Shown here piece after piece: positions 18,595 to 29,614 of a stretch of DNA of 31,051 nucleotides. Source of the stretch: Bigelowiella natans CCMP2755 (Eukaryota; Cercozoa; Chlorarachniophyceae); assembly GCA_000320545.1 (NCBI GenBank), contig ADNK01000792.1:1-31051 (forward strand), written 5' to 3'. A program made the position numbers and the translations under genes. Under the pieces are notes generated by a model. That model was not told where the DNA came from. It worked only from the letters and a program-made list of their open reading frames with translations, and ran no database searches. Numbering within the stretch: the stretch's first letter is position 1; the number at the start of each line of letters is the position of its first letter.

Positions 18595-18636
<42 letters not shown>
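18595..18636. repeat. (GA)n array upstream of the LRR kinase start
   Basis: About 20 GA units end 14 bases before the proposed ATG at 18651. The array is probably in the 5' UTR or core promoter. Confidence 0.9.
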
Positions 18637-18638
<2 letters not shown>

Positions 18639-18650
18639 TGGACACAGAGG

Positions 18651-21600
18651 ATGGATAGATGGGGGGGGAACAGCTCTGAAGAGAGCCATTGCCGAGTACG
18701 ACATCTTATGTTAATTGCAGCTGAGTAAGGATGGGGAAATAAATAGTTGTAGCAGTAATTGTATTCTATCGAGAGCATTTTGACATTCTGCTTGCTGCTG
18801 ATTATGATACAAAATTTAACTCATCGCATTTATTCGTTTTTCTAGGAGTGTGGCATCCAGCGGTGGAGAGATGAAAATAGGGTCGAATACACTGCCTTCT
18901 CCTGGGAGGGTATGTGATTCTGTGTGTTTGTACGAGTCGGGAAGATCCAACCATGAATAATAGATACAGCAACAGACTGGCACTCAATACAAACCATACT
19001 ATTATTTTTCCTCTCGATATTCGCACACGCAGTCACACGTACACTATGCCGGAGGGAGAGAGATTATCAACCCAACTAAAAAGACCTAACGACACCACTT
19101 TCCACATGATCACATTCTGCGAAACCTACACAAATTAGGTTCAAGACTTCTATCCCATTACTAAGGCGGAGGTCAAGCTCTCGAGGGAGATGTTGGGGAA
19201 AATCCAAGTCTCCGTTGAGGATCTTGTCAAGGACCTATTTGTCTCCGTCAACACCAAAGATCTGTCCAAAATGAGGGTGGATTCAGTCAGTGCTCTTACT
19301 AAGGATGAGCTGTCTCTGGCGATGAATAAACTGAAGGACATTAACAACAGCGTGCATAGCTTGACTGAAATCATAGGCCGTATTCTGAACATAGTTAATG
19401 GAGCCAGTGAGCCTGAAGGAGAACGTAAGTCGAACGGGGACCTTGAAAATACATACGATGTACAGGAAGAGAGAAATAAAGATCAACGAATTCCACATCG
19501 CTTTACTTCAGCCATCAAAAAATGTGATTCACTGGACACTCTGAAGGACAACCAGCAATATGCAAATTGTGTACTGGACTCCAAACAACCCTCACATTCT
19601 GCCGCAAAAAAATATGATTCACTGTACATTCTGAACGACAGCCAGCTATATTCAAATTGTGTACCGGACTCCAAAAAACTCTCATGTTCCGCCACAGAAA
19701 AATGTGATGCACTGGACACTCTGAAGGACAACCAGCAATATGCAAATTGTGTACTGGACTCCAAACAACCCTCACATTCTGCCGCAAAAAAATATGATTC
19801 ACTGTACATTCTGAACGACAGCCAGCTATATTCAAATTGTGTACCGGACTCCAAAAAACTCTCATGTTCCGCCACAGAAAAATGTGATGCACTGGACACT
19901 CTGAAGGACAACCAGCAATATGCAAATTGTGCACCGGACACCAAATCTTCAAACCATGCTGAGAGTTTCGATGGGCGATTCATTTTTGACGAATCAAACA
20001 TCAAAGTGGTTAAAGAACTCGGAAGAGGAAATTTTGCGATGACTCATAGTGTTGTGCTGATGTCTAACGAAGAAAAGGGTGCCAGAGCAGCCTGGAAGGT
20101 TCTGAAGACTGATGACAAGGGGAATGAAGACATGGAAGAGTCCAAGAAGGAGACCATGTTTTTGATGATGGTAGCCGGCCAAGAAAACATCATGAGATTC
20201 ATCGGCATCACTCTCAATGTGAAAAAAGGAAATCTAGGTTTCCTCACTGAGTTGTGCGAAAGGGGGAGTCTGGACAAGCTCCATGATGCGTTCGATCTCC
20301 TAGAACCTGTTCGGTTCTGGAAAGTAGTGACTGGTGTCTTTGCTGGACTCATGCATCTTCATCTTTTCAAAGTGGTGCACAGGGATATTGCGTGCAGAAA
20401 CGTTCTCATCACCGGAGACTGGACTCCAAAATTGTCCGATTTTGGTCTATCAGTGCGTGTTCCGAACGGGCAACACGTAGGCAACGTGCATGACAAGCTT
20501 CCAGTGTTTTGGATGCCTCCTGAAGGTTTGTTGGAAAACGTTTTCACTTGCAAATCCGACGTGTGGGCAGCAGGCGTGATGGTTTGGGAGATTTTGTGGA
20601 AAGGAAAAACACCCTACATCGACCAGTGGATGGGAATCTCAAAGTCCAAAAACGTGACCATGCGCGAAGCAATGCATCACGTTCTTGGTGGGATCGTGTC
20701 AAAAGAACTCCAACTCCTTCCTCCTTCCAAGACTGCCCCAGAGTGTGCGAATTTGCTAAAGGCGTGCTTGGCGTTTTCTCCCAGGTTCCGTCCAGACGCG
20801 TTTGAAGTCCTTGAGCACTTCGTCCTTGGAGATTCCAAGGCCAACATTCGAGGAGGACTGCAATCCATCGAGGAGAGTGGGACCCATTTGATGAGGTCGG
20901 AAAAGTCCAGAAGAGCAAAATTCGCAACAATTTTGGGTGCGACACACAAAGTTGCGGACACCACCTCTTTGACGTTGAATGGAAAGGGTCTGTCTGAGCT
21001 TCCAGGCTTCCTCCTGATGGAGATGGGGAAGTTGACGAAGCTGGAAAGTTTGAGTTTGAAACAGAATCAGCTCACTTCGATTCCAGTGGACATCAGGAAG
21101 CTGAGGAAGCTGAAACACTTGCTTTTGACCGAGAACCACCTCACTTCGATTCCAGCGGAGATTGGGGGGCTGATGCAGCTGACGGAGTTGGACTTGAGTC
21201 AGAACAAACTCGTTTCGATTCCGGTGGAGATGTGGAAGCTGACGGAGCTGACTGAGTTGGACTTGAGTCAGAATCAGCTCACTTCAATTCCAGCGGAAGT
21301 TGGGAAGTTGACGGGGCTGACGCATTTGGACTTGAGTCGGAACCAGCTCACCTCTGTTCCGGCGGAGATTGGAAAATTGACAGAGCTGATTGAGTTGAGA
21401 GCGAGTCAGAACCAGCTCACTGCGGTTCCAGTGGAGATGTGGAAGCTGACGGAGCTGTTTGAGTTGGACTTGAGTCAGAATCATTTCACTTCAATTGCGG
21501 CGGAAGTTGGGAAGCTGACAGAGCTGAGGGAGTTGGACTTGAGTGAGAATCAGCTCACTTCAATTCCGGTGGAAGTTGGGAAGCTGACGGGACTGAGGGA

Positions 21601-21874
21601 GTTGAACTTGAGTCAGAACAAGCTCACCTCGATTCCGGTGGAAATTGGGAAGCTGTCGGAGCTGACGGAGTTGCAGCTGAATGAGAACCAGCTCACATCA
21701 GTTCCGGTGGAGATTGGGAAGCTGACCGAGCTGACGGAGTTGCGCTTGAATCACAACAAACTCTGCTCGATTCCGGCGGAGATTGAACAATTGTCAAATC
21801 TGAACCTTTGGTTGAATGACAACCCGTTGGACTCGGGTTCTGCTAGTTCTGTTGAGACGAAAAAACGTCATTAG
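18651..21874 (+). CDS. Tyrosine-kinase-like protein with C-terminal leucine-rich repeats
   Basis: Exons 18651-18724, 18846-18909 and 19139-21874 join in phase to 957 residues; the first two small exons are less certain. There is no signal peptide or membrane span, so it is probably cytoplasmic. Residues about 173-313 are near-identical 30- and 60-residue repeats. The kinase domain (about 327-600) is complete: loop GRGNFAMTH, Lys366 in AAWKVL, hinge FLTELCERGSL, HRDIACRN with Asp462, LSDFGLS with Asp480, and KLPVFWMPPEGL ahead of KSDVWAAGVMVWEI. The HRD-x-A-x-RN and LPVxWMxPE motifs are typical of tyrosine kinases and some TKL kinases. From about 673, 11 LRRs of 23 residues (LDLSQNQLTSIPAEVGKL type) form a binding solenoid. 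It is likely a sensor or scaffold kinase; ligand and substrate are unknown. Confidence 0.85.
19517..19932 (+). repeat. 180-bp tandem repeat inside the LRR kinase gene
   Basis: Copy 1 spans about 19517-19696, copy 2 19697-19876, and a third copy breaks off near 19932. Copies 1 and 2 differ at only one position that I can see (19529 T, 19709 G). Each unit is two diverged 90-bp halves (30 residues: DTLKDNQQYANC type and YILNDSQLYSNC type), so a 90-bp unit duplicated first and a 180-bp pair duplicated again recently. Confidence 0.95.
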
Positions 21875-22614
21875 TTGATCAATCTGCCACTTCGATTCCA
21901 TGAACACGCACGTGTTCCATTTGTTCGATCAATGTTCATTCAAAATTTGTGCACGCGGTGAGGATGAAGTTGTGGCTGTTTGGTCACACAACGCTAGAAC
22001 GGCTGCAGTCTCAGTCCACAGACAGAGTCACAGTGACGACTCACCGCGCGCGCCTCAACGACTGTGTAGCTGTGTTGCGCAGCAATGACATTCATCACGT
22101 GCAATGATTCAGCTGTGTGACTCGTGGTCATTGCTAGATTGTCAGATTGTTGGTTGGAAGTCTAGCAGTTCAGATGCGCCAGTCTAGCAATGCTCATTCC
22201 AGCATTCTAGCATCCTTGCATGGCTAGATTGCATGCGATGCCAGCAGACGGTGCGTGGTGTCGCAACGCAGCTGTCATGTGTGGCAATGCAGCAATGCGT
22301 GATGACACGTAGCGTTCTTTGCATGAACACCACGTACATCATCAGCATGCGCTCCATTGCTTAATAACTCGTGCGCTGTTCTTGCAGCGCGCAGGCTGCA
22401 GCTCCTTCACCACTTGTCTGCATGTGTCGCATCTGTATGCATGTACCTATCTGCATTTTTGCCGTGTCATACTAGCTCATCAACATGAATTTAGCCCCTA
22501 ATTTTGTGGAGAGTAAATGAACGTTCGGATGACTCTCCACTCTTACTTGTTCTCGTAGATGGCTTCGGTTAAACTTGTGCTCAGGAGCTCATAGCTATCT
22601 AGATGGCAAGCCGC
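21875..22614. other. Intergenic gap rich in TCTAGCA words
   Basis: No gene seen. Between 22130 and 22236 there are at least five TCTAGCA/TGCTAGA words. One 18-base word (22219-22236, CATGGCTAGATTGCATGC) matches 3049-3066 at 17 of 18 positions. The region lies between convergent genes. Confidence 0.65.
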
Positions 22615-23730
22615 TTACGACTCGCCGGGTCTCTGATTTGAGAAAAGGTTCCTCCGGCCGTATGAGTCTAGGTTAAATCTGGGGAGAATGATGAAATCCC
22701 CCAGAGCAAAGCTCGCAGCCATCCGGTTCGCTATGTTCTTGGAAGACAGGGACTTTGGGGGCTGAACAGGGGAGAAGCGTTTCTTCTTCGTGCTGGCGCG
22801 GGGGATGAGAGGGAGGGAGGGTTGCGACTTCGACTCCTTCAGCAGGGAAGGTTCGTTGCCGATCTCAGTCAGAAAGCTGGTGCTAGTTTTGATATCTCTG
22901 CTGCTGCTCCTCTCATTGGCCCCGCTGCTGCTATGCTTAAGCGATTCTAAATGGTCGATGTGCGTTCGGGTGAATACTTCTGCGTCGCACTTGTCCACCC
23001 GGTCCACACACATCTGCCCGAATGACTTCTTCCCAGACCTGGAGAGGGGGGAGGGGGGAGGGGGGGAGGACAGGACAGGACAGGACATCAGAGATGAGGG
23101 GGAGGAGAAGGGGAAGAAGAGGAAGAGGAAAGAAAGAAGAAGAATCGTTCAAGCATTCAACTCTATACAAGAGTCGTTCTTGTTGTCATACTCACAGACA
23201 AGCAAAAATCGCGCAGCAAGGCATTCGAAGAATGAACATGTTGGAGCAGCACTGCACCTCTTTTTCTTATAAGCTTTGTAGAGGTTAGGATATCTCTCCC
23301 TTCGAGCAATCCGCTCATCTTCCTTCCTCTTCAATACCATGTACTTTGCATTGAGCTAGCGTTAATTAAAGGGGTACGGTTTAGGGGGGGGCAAGAGCAA
23401 TATCACGTGGGCGACTAACTAATTTCAAACTTCTTATAAATTGTAACTGCATCGCTATGATAAGATACATTACTTCTTGGAAGGCCGCCTGTGTCTTCTC
23501 ATGCGACGCAGACTCCTTCTCAAGTCTTGCCTGCAAATGTAGTGCAGCACAGCGTACTCGTTGAGCGATGTCGATCTCCTTTCAGTGGCGCGAGGGAAGA
23601 GGATACACGTTACCTGCATCTTTGCCTGGATCTGTTTGACCTCGTCGGCCTTGATTTCGTTGAATTTGGCTATTGTATCTGATTTATCCTTCAAATCCTC
23701 CAGGATTTTACTCTGCACAAAATGTCCCGC

Positions 23731-23769
<39 letters not shown>

Positions 23770-25187
23770 ATAAATTTTAAAAAATATATTTTATGATCCG
23801 ACAATCACTAAAGGGAGTCTACTAGTGTTATGGACTTTCAACAATTACGGCTGTTAAGTTGCTGCTTTTGCCACAACCTCACTACCTTCTCGATAAGAAA
23901 CGCTTTTGCTTGCAGCATCTTGTTCTCAAAGCTTATGATACTTGCCCTGAGGCCGCTCTCCCTTGCGTTAGCCATCCTCTCCTGCTTCGCCATCGCAATG
24001 GAATGTCTCTCCTCGGCGTTGTCCACTAGTGCATTGAGCTCTGCATTTTTTGCTTTAAGGGCCTCCACGGTGTCCCTTTTTTGGCAAAGTTGCCGATTCA
24101 ATACGCGCACAATCTGAGCAGAAAAAGGGGGGGGGGAAGGGAAATAGGCAAACGGTAAGTATAATAGTGAAATAACTCTAATGAAAGTTGTCGTTGTCCT
24201 ATCGTGGTCAAGATCGAGTCGTCGTTTCATGTGTTTATATGGTCACGCAGCATGCAGAGAACAGCGGGAAGAGCTGAGATTGAATTACGTCATCTGTAGT
24301 CTTCTTCTGCTTTTCAACGCTCTGCTTCAATTTTCGACATTTCTTTCGCAATTTTACCACTTCGTCTTCAAGTCTAATAATTTGGGAGAATTTATGTGTG
24401 AGAGTAATTAACGAAGCCCGCGCACTACAATCAGTTTGCTATACTCATCCTCTCTGCTCTTCAAAGTTGGATGACCTCCCTGCCCAACTTTAATCTGCAT
24501 GCCTTATTTTGTGCTTTTTCTAAAAAATCATTCCCGGTGTTGGTAAGGACTCACAAGGGAAGCCGCCCCTTCGCAAATCTCTCGGTGTAAATCAAAACCA
24601 AAGAGCGAACATCTTTGGCGCTTAGAGTCGTTCCAGATGTTCTAAGCTCCTTAACCAGAGCTGATAGCCCGTTATCTAATTAGTTAGTAACGAGGGATAA
24701 ATTCGAAGAGGTCATAGCATGAGTGAGGGGATGTCTCGAGGTAGTGATGGAGTCCTGCAGGAACAGTACTACAAAGAGGTCGTTCGAGAGTGAGGGGCAG
24801 GAGCGACTAAGACGTCCAAAAAGCACCCTCTTCATTTTGGCATTAACGTCAGCATAAGATTCCTATTCGAAGCCAGTAAACCGCGCGCTACTATTGCGCC
24901 TCCCCCCCGGTCACCCTTTGCAAACCTGCACTAGCCACGGAAGACTCGGAAGCCATCCGATTCCTCGCCGGGTCGGTCGAATTGTAGAACAAATTTTGGG
25001 AGTAATTATTAGGTGAAAAGTAGCTTATCTCCGTGCTCAATCCCAACTGAACGAGTTCCGTCATTCGCCCTGTCACGGAAGTATTTGTAAACCGATCCTC
25101 GTCAGACTCCGCACGATATTTCGCCCCAAAAATGTTATCGAGGTCGTAGCCCGAAAGAACTAACTTTACCTCGGCGGTTACGTGCAA
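22615..25187 (-). CDS. Coiled-coil protein in about ten exons, unrecognised
   Basis: Read on the minus strand, exons 24806-24773, 24675-24555, 24373-24289, 24113-23886, 23712-23614, 23530-23474, 23355-23258 and 23038-22615 join with matching phases to TGA at 22615. A further 5' exon (about 25187-24915) also fits, but its start is not fixed. The first part (LVKELRTSGTTLSAKDVRSL) is globular-looking. The middle, from LEDEVVKLRKKCRKLKQ to KTQAAFQELNAKY, is about 190 residues of continuous charged heptads, a long coiled coil. The tail is Ser/Lys-rich, with FALGDFIILPRFNLDSYGRR near the end. This suggests a structural or scaffold role in the cytoskeleton, centrosome or cilium, but no family is recognised and that role is inference. 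Introns hold (AC)n at 23734-23766. Confidence 0.7.
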
Positions 25188-25679
25188 AAAAAACCCAAAT
25201 AAGAGAGATTCCCTGATTCCCCAAAAATTCAGGAAAAAGTGGATTACATATGTCGTTCAATAAAAACCTCCTAGAAAGAAAAAGAATCGCGGAAAACGGG
25301 GGGAAATTAGGGAAAATTGCCTTCCGCCGCGGGAACCTCTTCAAATATGGGAAGAAACTGACACGGAAACGGCAGGCACGTCGTTTTCAAGTGGATTTCC
25401 TGTAGGAAATCCATTGAAAATCGAGTGGATTTCCAACATAATCCAATGGATACCTTCGTTTCACCTCTTATTCGGATCTACATAATGTGCACATGTTGCT
25501 TCATGGATGTCTAACGCCCATGTTGCTCCATGATGTCCGGTGTCCGTACGAGTGGGTGAAATTCTCTTAATTTATCTGTGACAACCGCCTTTTTTACCCC
25601 CCTCCTCGCTCGCTGCAAACAAGACAGGCATAGGCCGGGACTGCACAAGCTTCGGCGCTGCGAATTCCACACCCATCTC
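25188..25679. promoter_or_regulatory. Divergent gap with a strong hairpin, upstream of the MFS gene
   Basis: TTTTCAA-G-TGGATTTCC (25384-25400) and GGAAATCCATTGAAAA (25405-25420) pair as a 16-bp stem with one bulged G and the loop TGTA. A further direct copy of GTGGATTTCC lies at 25425-25434. Both flanking genes point away, so this is the shared 5' region. No coding signal was settled here; the first exon of the coiled-coil gene may begin inside it. Confidence 0.6.
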
Positions 25680-26701
25680 ATGATGGCTGGCGGTAGCAGG
25701 AGCGAATACAGAGATCCCAGGATGAGCACACAGCCGGTACTGCATTGGGAGACGGGGTGTGAATATCACGTCGGGTTTGTTTTCTCCCTGGCATTTCTAG
25801 CGGGGTTGGGGTCATTCCTCCGAGGATACGAAGTAGGCTTGATGGGGGGACTCCTGAAGGCGGTTGGGAGAGAGTTTGACCTCGACACGTTCCAAATCCA
25901 GTTCATAGTCTCGGTGCAGCTTCTCGCAGCCATAGTCGGCGCGTTGACAGGCGGAGAATTCGCCGATTTCGTCGGCCGAAAGTGGAGCATCCTCGTGTGA
26001 GTAGAGCGTTAATACCAACGATTGCTGTCAGCGATGGCTAGTGTGTTAGAGTGTGTAGTCGTGGTTTCTAATCCAATTTAAAAAAAAAAAAGACAATATC
26101 GCTAATAGCGTGGAATGTGTGCTCTCCGTTTTGATGCCTTCTTCACTGTAGCTACCTTCTCCTGTTTACCATGGGGAGTGTACTGATGATGATCTCGGAG
26201 GGTTTCTGGATGCTGGTCTTGGCCCGCTGTACGACGGGGCTTGGGGCGGGCATGTCTATCAACGTCTCCGGCCTATACTTGGCAGAGATTGCGCCTCGAA
26301 GAATTCGAGGGACCATCACCACGATGAACGCAGTAAGCTTCCTCTTCTAAAGACTATATGCCGGTGGTGCTATCTGGGAACCTACCCGCCATGGTTAACG
26401 TCTCTTGTATGGTGTGCTGCGGCCATTTAGGTGTGCGTGCATACGGGTCCGTTCATAGGATATCTAGTCAGCTACGCCCTCCACCGACGGGATGTCGATA
26501 CGAACGACAACTGGAGATTCGGTTACCTGTCTGAAGCTGTTCTCGCGTCTTCGCTGTGGCTGCTCTCCTACATCTTTCTCCCTAGATCTCCGTAAGTGCA
26601 CAGATAGCGTGCGGCGTGCGGCGTGAGTTGTGCGTTGTGTGTTTCAACGTGCGTGCGCCTTTTTGAACGAAACATGACCTGATTTTCATCTTGCTGTATT
26701 T

Positions 26702-26770
<69 letters not shown>

Positions 26771-28738
26771 AAGAAATGCACGGATGCGTATGTGTATGCG
26801 TACGTGTGGTTTTGATGTGAGCGCGCGGATTGCTATCTATTCGAAGATATTGGCTGCTGACGAGAGGCCTGAATGCGGAGGCCGAAAAGATCGTGAACCA
26901 GCGCGTGAAGGAGTCCGATTTTCTGAAGAGGATCGGTATCATCAACCGTATAATGGCGACGATGAAGGCAGATATGAACCAAGAACCTGCTACATGGAAG
27001 GTGCCGTTGGGCCCCTGGGCTTCGTGCGCATGAGTATCTGTGTCTAGTATTCAAATCGGAAAATACATGAACGTAACGACCTCCTCATTCCGTTTTCAAT
27101 CGTGATTACAGTCATCAAGAGTGTCATCAATTGCTGTGGTCTCTGCTGCGTGCTGTGCTGTTCTGTCGTGATCAGGAAACCATATGCGACAGTGCCAACA
27201 TATATCCTCTTCTCCTTGGATGTGGTCTTGCCTCTGTGTCTCAGTAAGCACAATACTGATAAAATAGAGATTCCCATCCCTTCCCCAGGGCCACGAACCT
27301 TCGTGACTAATGACCCTCACAGTGAATCATCGTCATTGCAGTCGTCATCATCGTTACTATGCTAACATCATGCTGACATAGGCTCGTCGGGGTTGAGGCG
27401 ATGCTGATCTACTCTTCCTTCACACTTTCGAAGATGGGCGTCGGAGAGACCGATAGCGTAAGGCGATATTACTAACTGTTCTCCCCCCTCCCCAACCACC
27501 ACCGCCGCCACACCCGCCAGCGCCGCTGCAACCATCGAATGAGAAATTCCGTTGTTATGCCGGGCTGCTGCTGGTGCGAAAGGGTGAGAGAGATGATCGA
27601 GCCTAGGAGCGCGGTCGCCATTGTTCTTGTTAACATGTTTATCTCCTCAGGTTCTTGTCGGCACCATGCTTGCCTTCTCCATTCTTTTGGCAGCTGTCAT
27701 CACAACCTTCATAGTGGACATTCCCAGTATAGGACGACGCACCCCCCTCCTCATCGGTGCGGCTGGCGTGGCTCTGGCCTCCATCATCCTTGGCGTTTGC
27801 GCAGGGGGGGGGTAAGAGATAGATAGAGAGGAGAGAGAGGAATTGACATACGATGCTGCATGTGTTGCGACAGTTCTTGCAGATTGCAGACACGCACACA
27901 CGCTCCCAACGATGTCCCAGCAACGCATATCTACGCGTCTGTGTGCGGCGGCGCGTCTAGACGCTGTCATCATTATCACCATTATCAGCGATTTCTATCC
28001 ACGGAGTTTTGAGTGAATTCTCCTTCCTTTACACTGCTAGGATCTCTTCGGGATATAGCGCGACAGCATTCGTTGTGTGGGGCCTGTGCTACGGCTTCGG
28101 ATACGCAAGCGTTGTGTACGCCGTCACGCCTGAGATCTTCGCTGGAGGGTGAGGAACCTTGTTTGTAGGTGACGATAGGTGATGATAGGCAGATTTTGAA
28201 AAACACGAGAGTGCATTGAGTGAGTGCGCGTTGTTGATGACATATGTCCCCCGTAACATCAGCTACCGTTCCAAGTCCGTCGCCATAGCTGGAGCAGTGA
28301 CTCGCCTCTCCGCCTTCTGCGTCTCGATGTCGTACCTTTATGTCGCACAGAGTAGTATTGGGCTAGCAGGGACCTTCTACACCTTCGGTGCCGTTGCGAC
28401 CTTGGGGTTCGCCTTCTGCATGGTGTCTGTTCCAGACCTCACGCACACCAACATCGGTCTGCAAAAAGGGAGCGAAATAGAGGGGGGGGGGGGGGGGGGG
28501 GGAGATCACAGTCAAAAAACTATTGGCACACCAATATCAGCAACTTAAATTCTTATCGTGCATGTACGCAGGGGACTACGCGAAGAACCCCAACGCTTAC
28601 TCGCCGGCGCAGAGATTCAGCCGATCCAGAAGGGCAGGTGGAAAGGAGAACGAGGACGGCGATTTCAAGCTTTATGAATTTGAAGGGAACGACGAGGACG
28701 AGGACGAGACGCACGGACTTCTTCTATCCAGAGGATGA
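25680..28738 (+). CDS. MFS sugar-porter family transporter
   Basis: A 12-span membrane carrier for hexose-type sugars or similar polyols, by family. Ten exons (25680-25996, 26152-26332, 26431-26591, 26847-27000, 27176-27243, 27382-27457, 27651-27811, 28041-28148, 28263-28456, 28572-28738) join in phase to 528 residues, a normal length. Signatures: GGEFADFVGRK after TM2 (motif A), GLGAGMSINVSGLYLAEIAP with RRIRG (the E-x3-R-x-R-G sugar-porter motif), LPRSPYWLLTRG, a TM7 segment ASVSQLVGVEAMLIYS in place of the usual QQLTGIN, VDIPSIGRRTPLL after TM8 and YAVTPEIFAGGYRSK before the last spans. The acidic tail ends THGLLLSRG. The altered TM7 motif makes the exact substrate uncertain. Introns contain (CA)n(GA)n at 26705-26769 and poly-G at 28482-28502. 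Confidence 0.93.
26705..26769. repeat. (CA)n-(GA)n compound microsatellite in an MFS intron
   Basis: CA units switch directly to GA units at about 26735. The array lies in the 255-base intron before the exon at 26847. Confidence 0.95.
28482..28502. repeat. Poly-G run of about 21 in the last MFS intron
   Basis: An uninterrupted G run lies 25 bases after the proposed donor (ATCG|GTCTGC, 28457). It can form a G-quadruplex in principle and is a likely place for length error. Because it lies in an intron it does not affect the predicted protein. Confidence 0.9.
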
Positions 28739-29234
28739 ATCATCTACTATCCCTATTAGCATCCCCCCGCACGTGCACATTAATCGTTGTATAGCTATAT
28801 CGTAACACAATCAGCGCTGGGGGACAGCAGACAGCGTAGGCGCTGTATACACACACCCACACACACACACACACACACACATACACACACAAATACACAT
28901 CCCAGCTATCGCCGCCGCTAATATGCCGCAGCTAGACTATTAGGATGGGAATTGATCAACATGCATATAATTAATGTAGAATAAATTATAACAAAGCTTA
29001 TTCATGATGATTATCACGTCGCCACGGGCCGTATCAAGCATGAACGGCATGGTCTGGCCGCTTGAAATGAAAGCACATTGAGGCGTAGCTATAGCACGGC
29101 AACTAGACATCTCTAGCTGCCCATTCATCTAGGATCGAAGGCCATGCTCTGGCGATGCGATCCTACTACTGTGCTGCAGACGCAGTGACACAGACGACAA
29201 CATCATGCCCTTAGGGCTTAGATGCGTGTGTGCT

Positions 29235-29274
<40 letters not shown>

Positions 29275-29614
29275 TGTGAGCGTTATGTCTTTGTGGGCCC
29301 CGAAATCCACTCACAACAAATGTAATACACACCCCTTGCTAAACATTCCGTCCGCACAAGCACATGACGACAGCATCTCACATCATTTCAAGAGGCGCAT
29401 GGGGAAGCCGCTATAGAACATGTCTCACACAGCCTCGAAGCTCGGCGCAGGCGGAGTGCTATCAGCACTATCCTCTCCTCATCACTCTGGCTAAACAAAG
29501 CGTTGCTAATCATTTTTTAAAGTTTATCTCGCATGTGCGCTGGCAGGCACTCGCATGGAATTCCCCCTTCCAATTCATTGCTTTCTCCATGCATCAATTC
29601 AAGCCGCCCCTTGA
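28739..29614. other. Intergenic gap with (CA)n and (GT)n
   Basis: It separates the ends of two convergent genes. (CA)n lies at 28847-28898 and (GT)n at 29237-29278, complementary arrays about 340 bases apart. No exon is recognised. Confidence 0.65.
29237..29278. repeat. (GT)n microsatellite
   Basis: About 18 GT units in the gap between the MFS and EGF genes, with no coding role. Confidence 0.95.

Larger units (their letters stand above)
17131..18650. other. Long non-coding stretch with hairpin, 39-bp repeat and G-poor island
   Basis: No clear gene. It contains a perfect 10-bp inverted repeat (TACCGTTCCA 17223-17232 / TGGAACGGTA 17249-17258), short open frames of 62-72 codons with no recognisable domain, the second 39-bp repeat copy, the G-poor island, a poly-C run at about 18301-18312 and a (GA)n array just before the next start codon. 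Confidence 0.6.

Noticed and set aside
19517-19932. A CRISPR-like array
   Set aside because: The repeats are contiguous coding units without unique spacers, in a eukaryotic gene.
19483-20004. Two minus-strand frames with repeated Cys/Trp motifs
   Set aside because: They are antisense images of the 180-bp repeats in the kinase gene. Their periodicity comes from the sense strand.
22790-23272. A 160-codon plus-strand frame
   Set aside because: It is opposite to the coiled-coil gene and runs through its intron and exon alike, with no motif. The minus exons match in phase.
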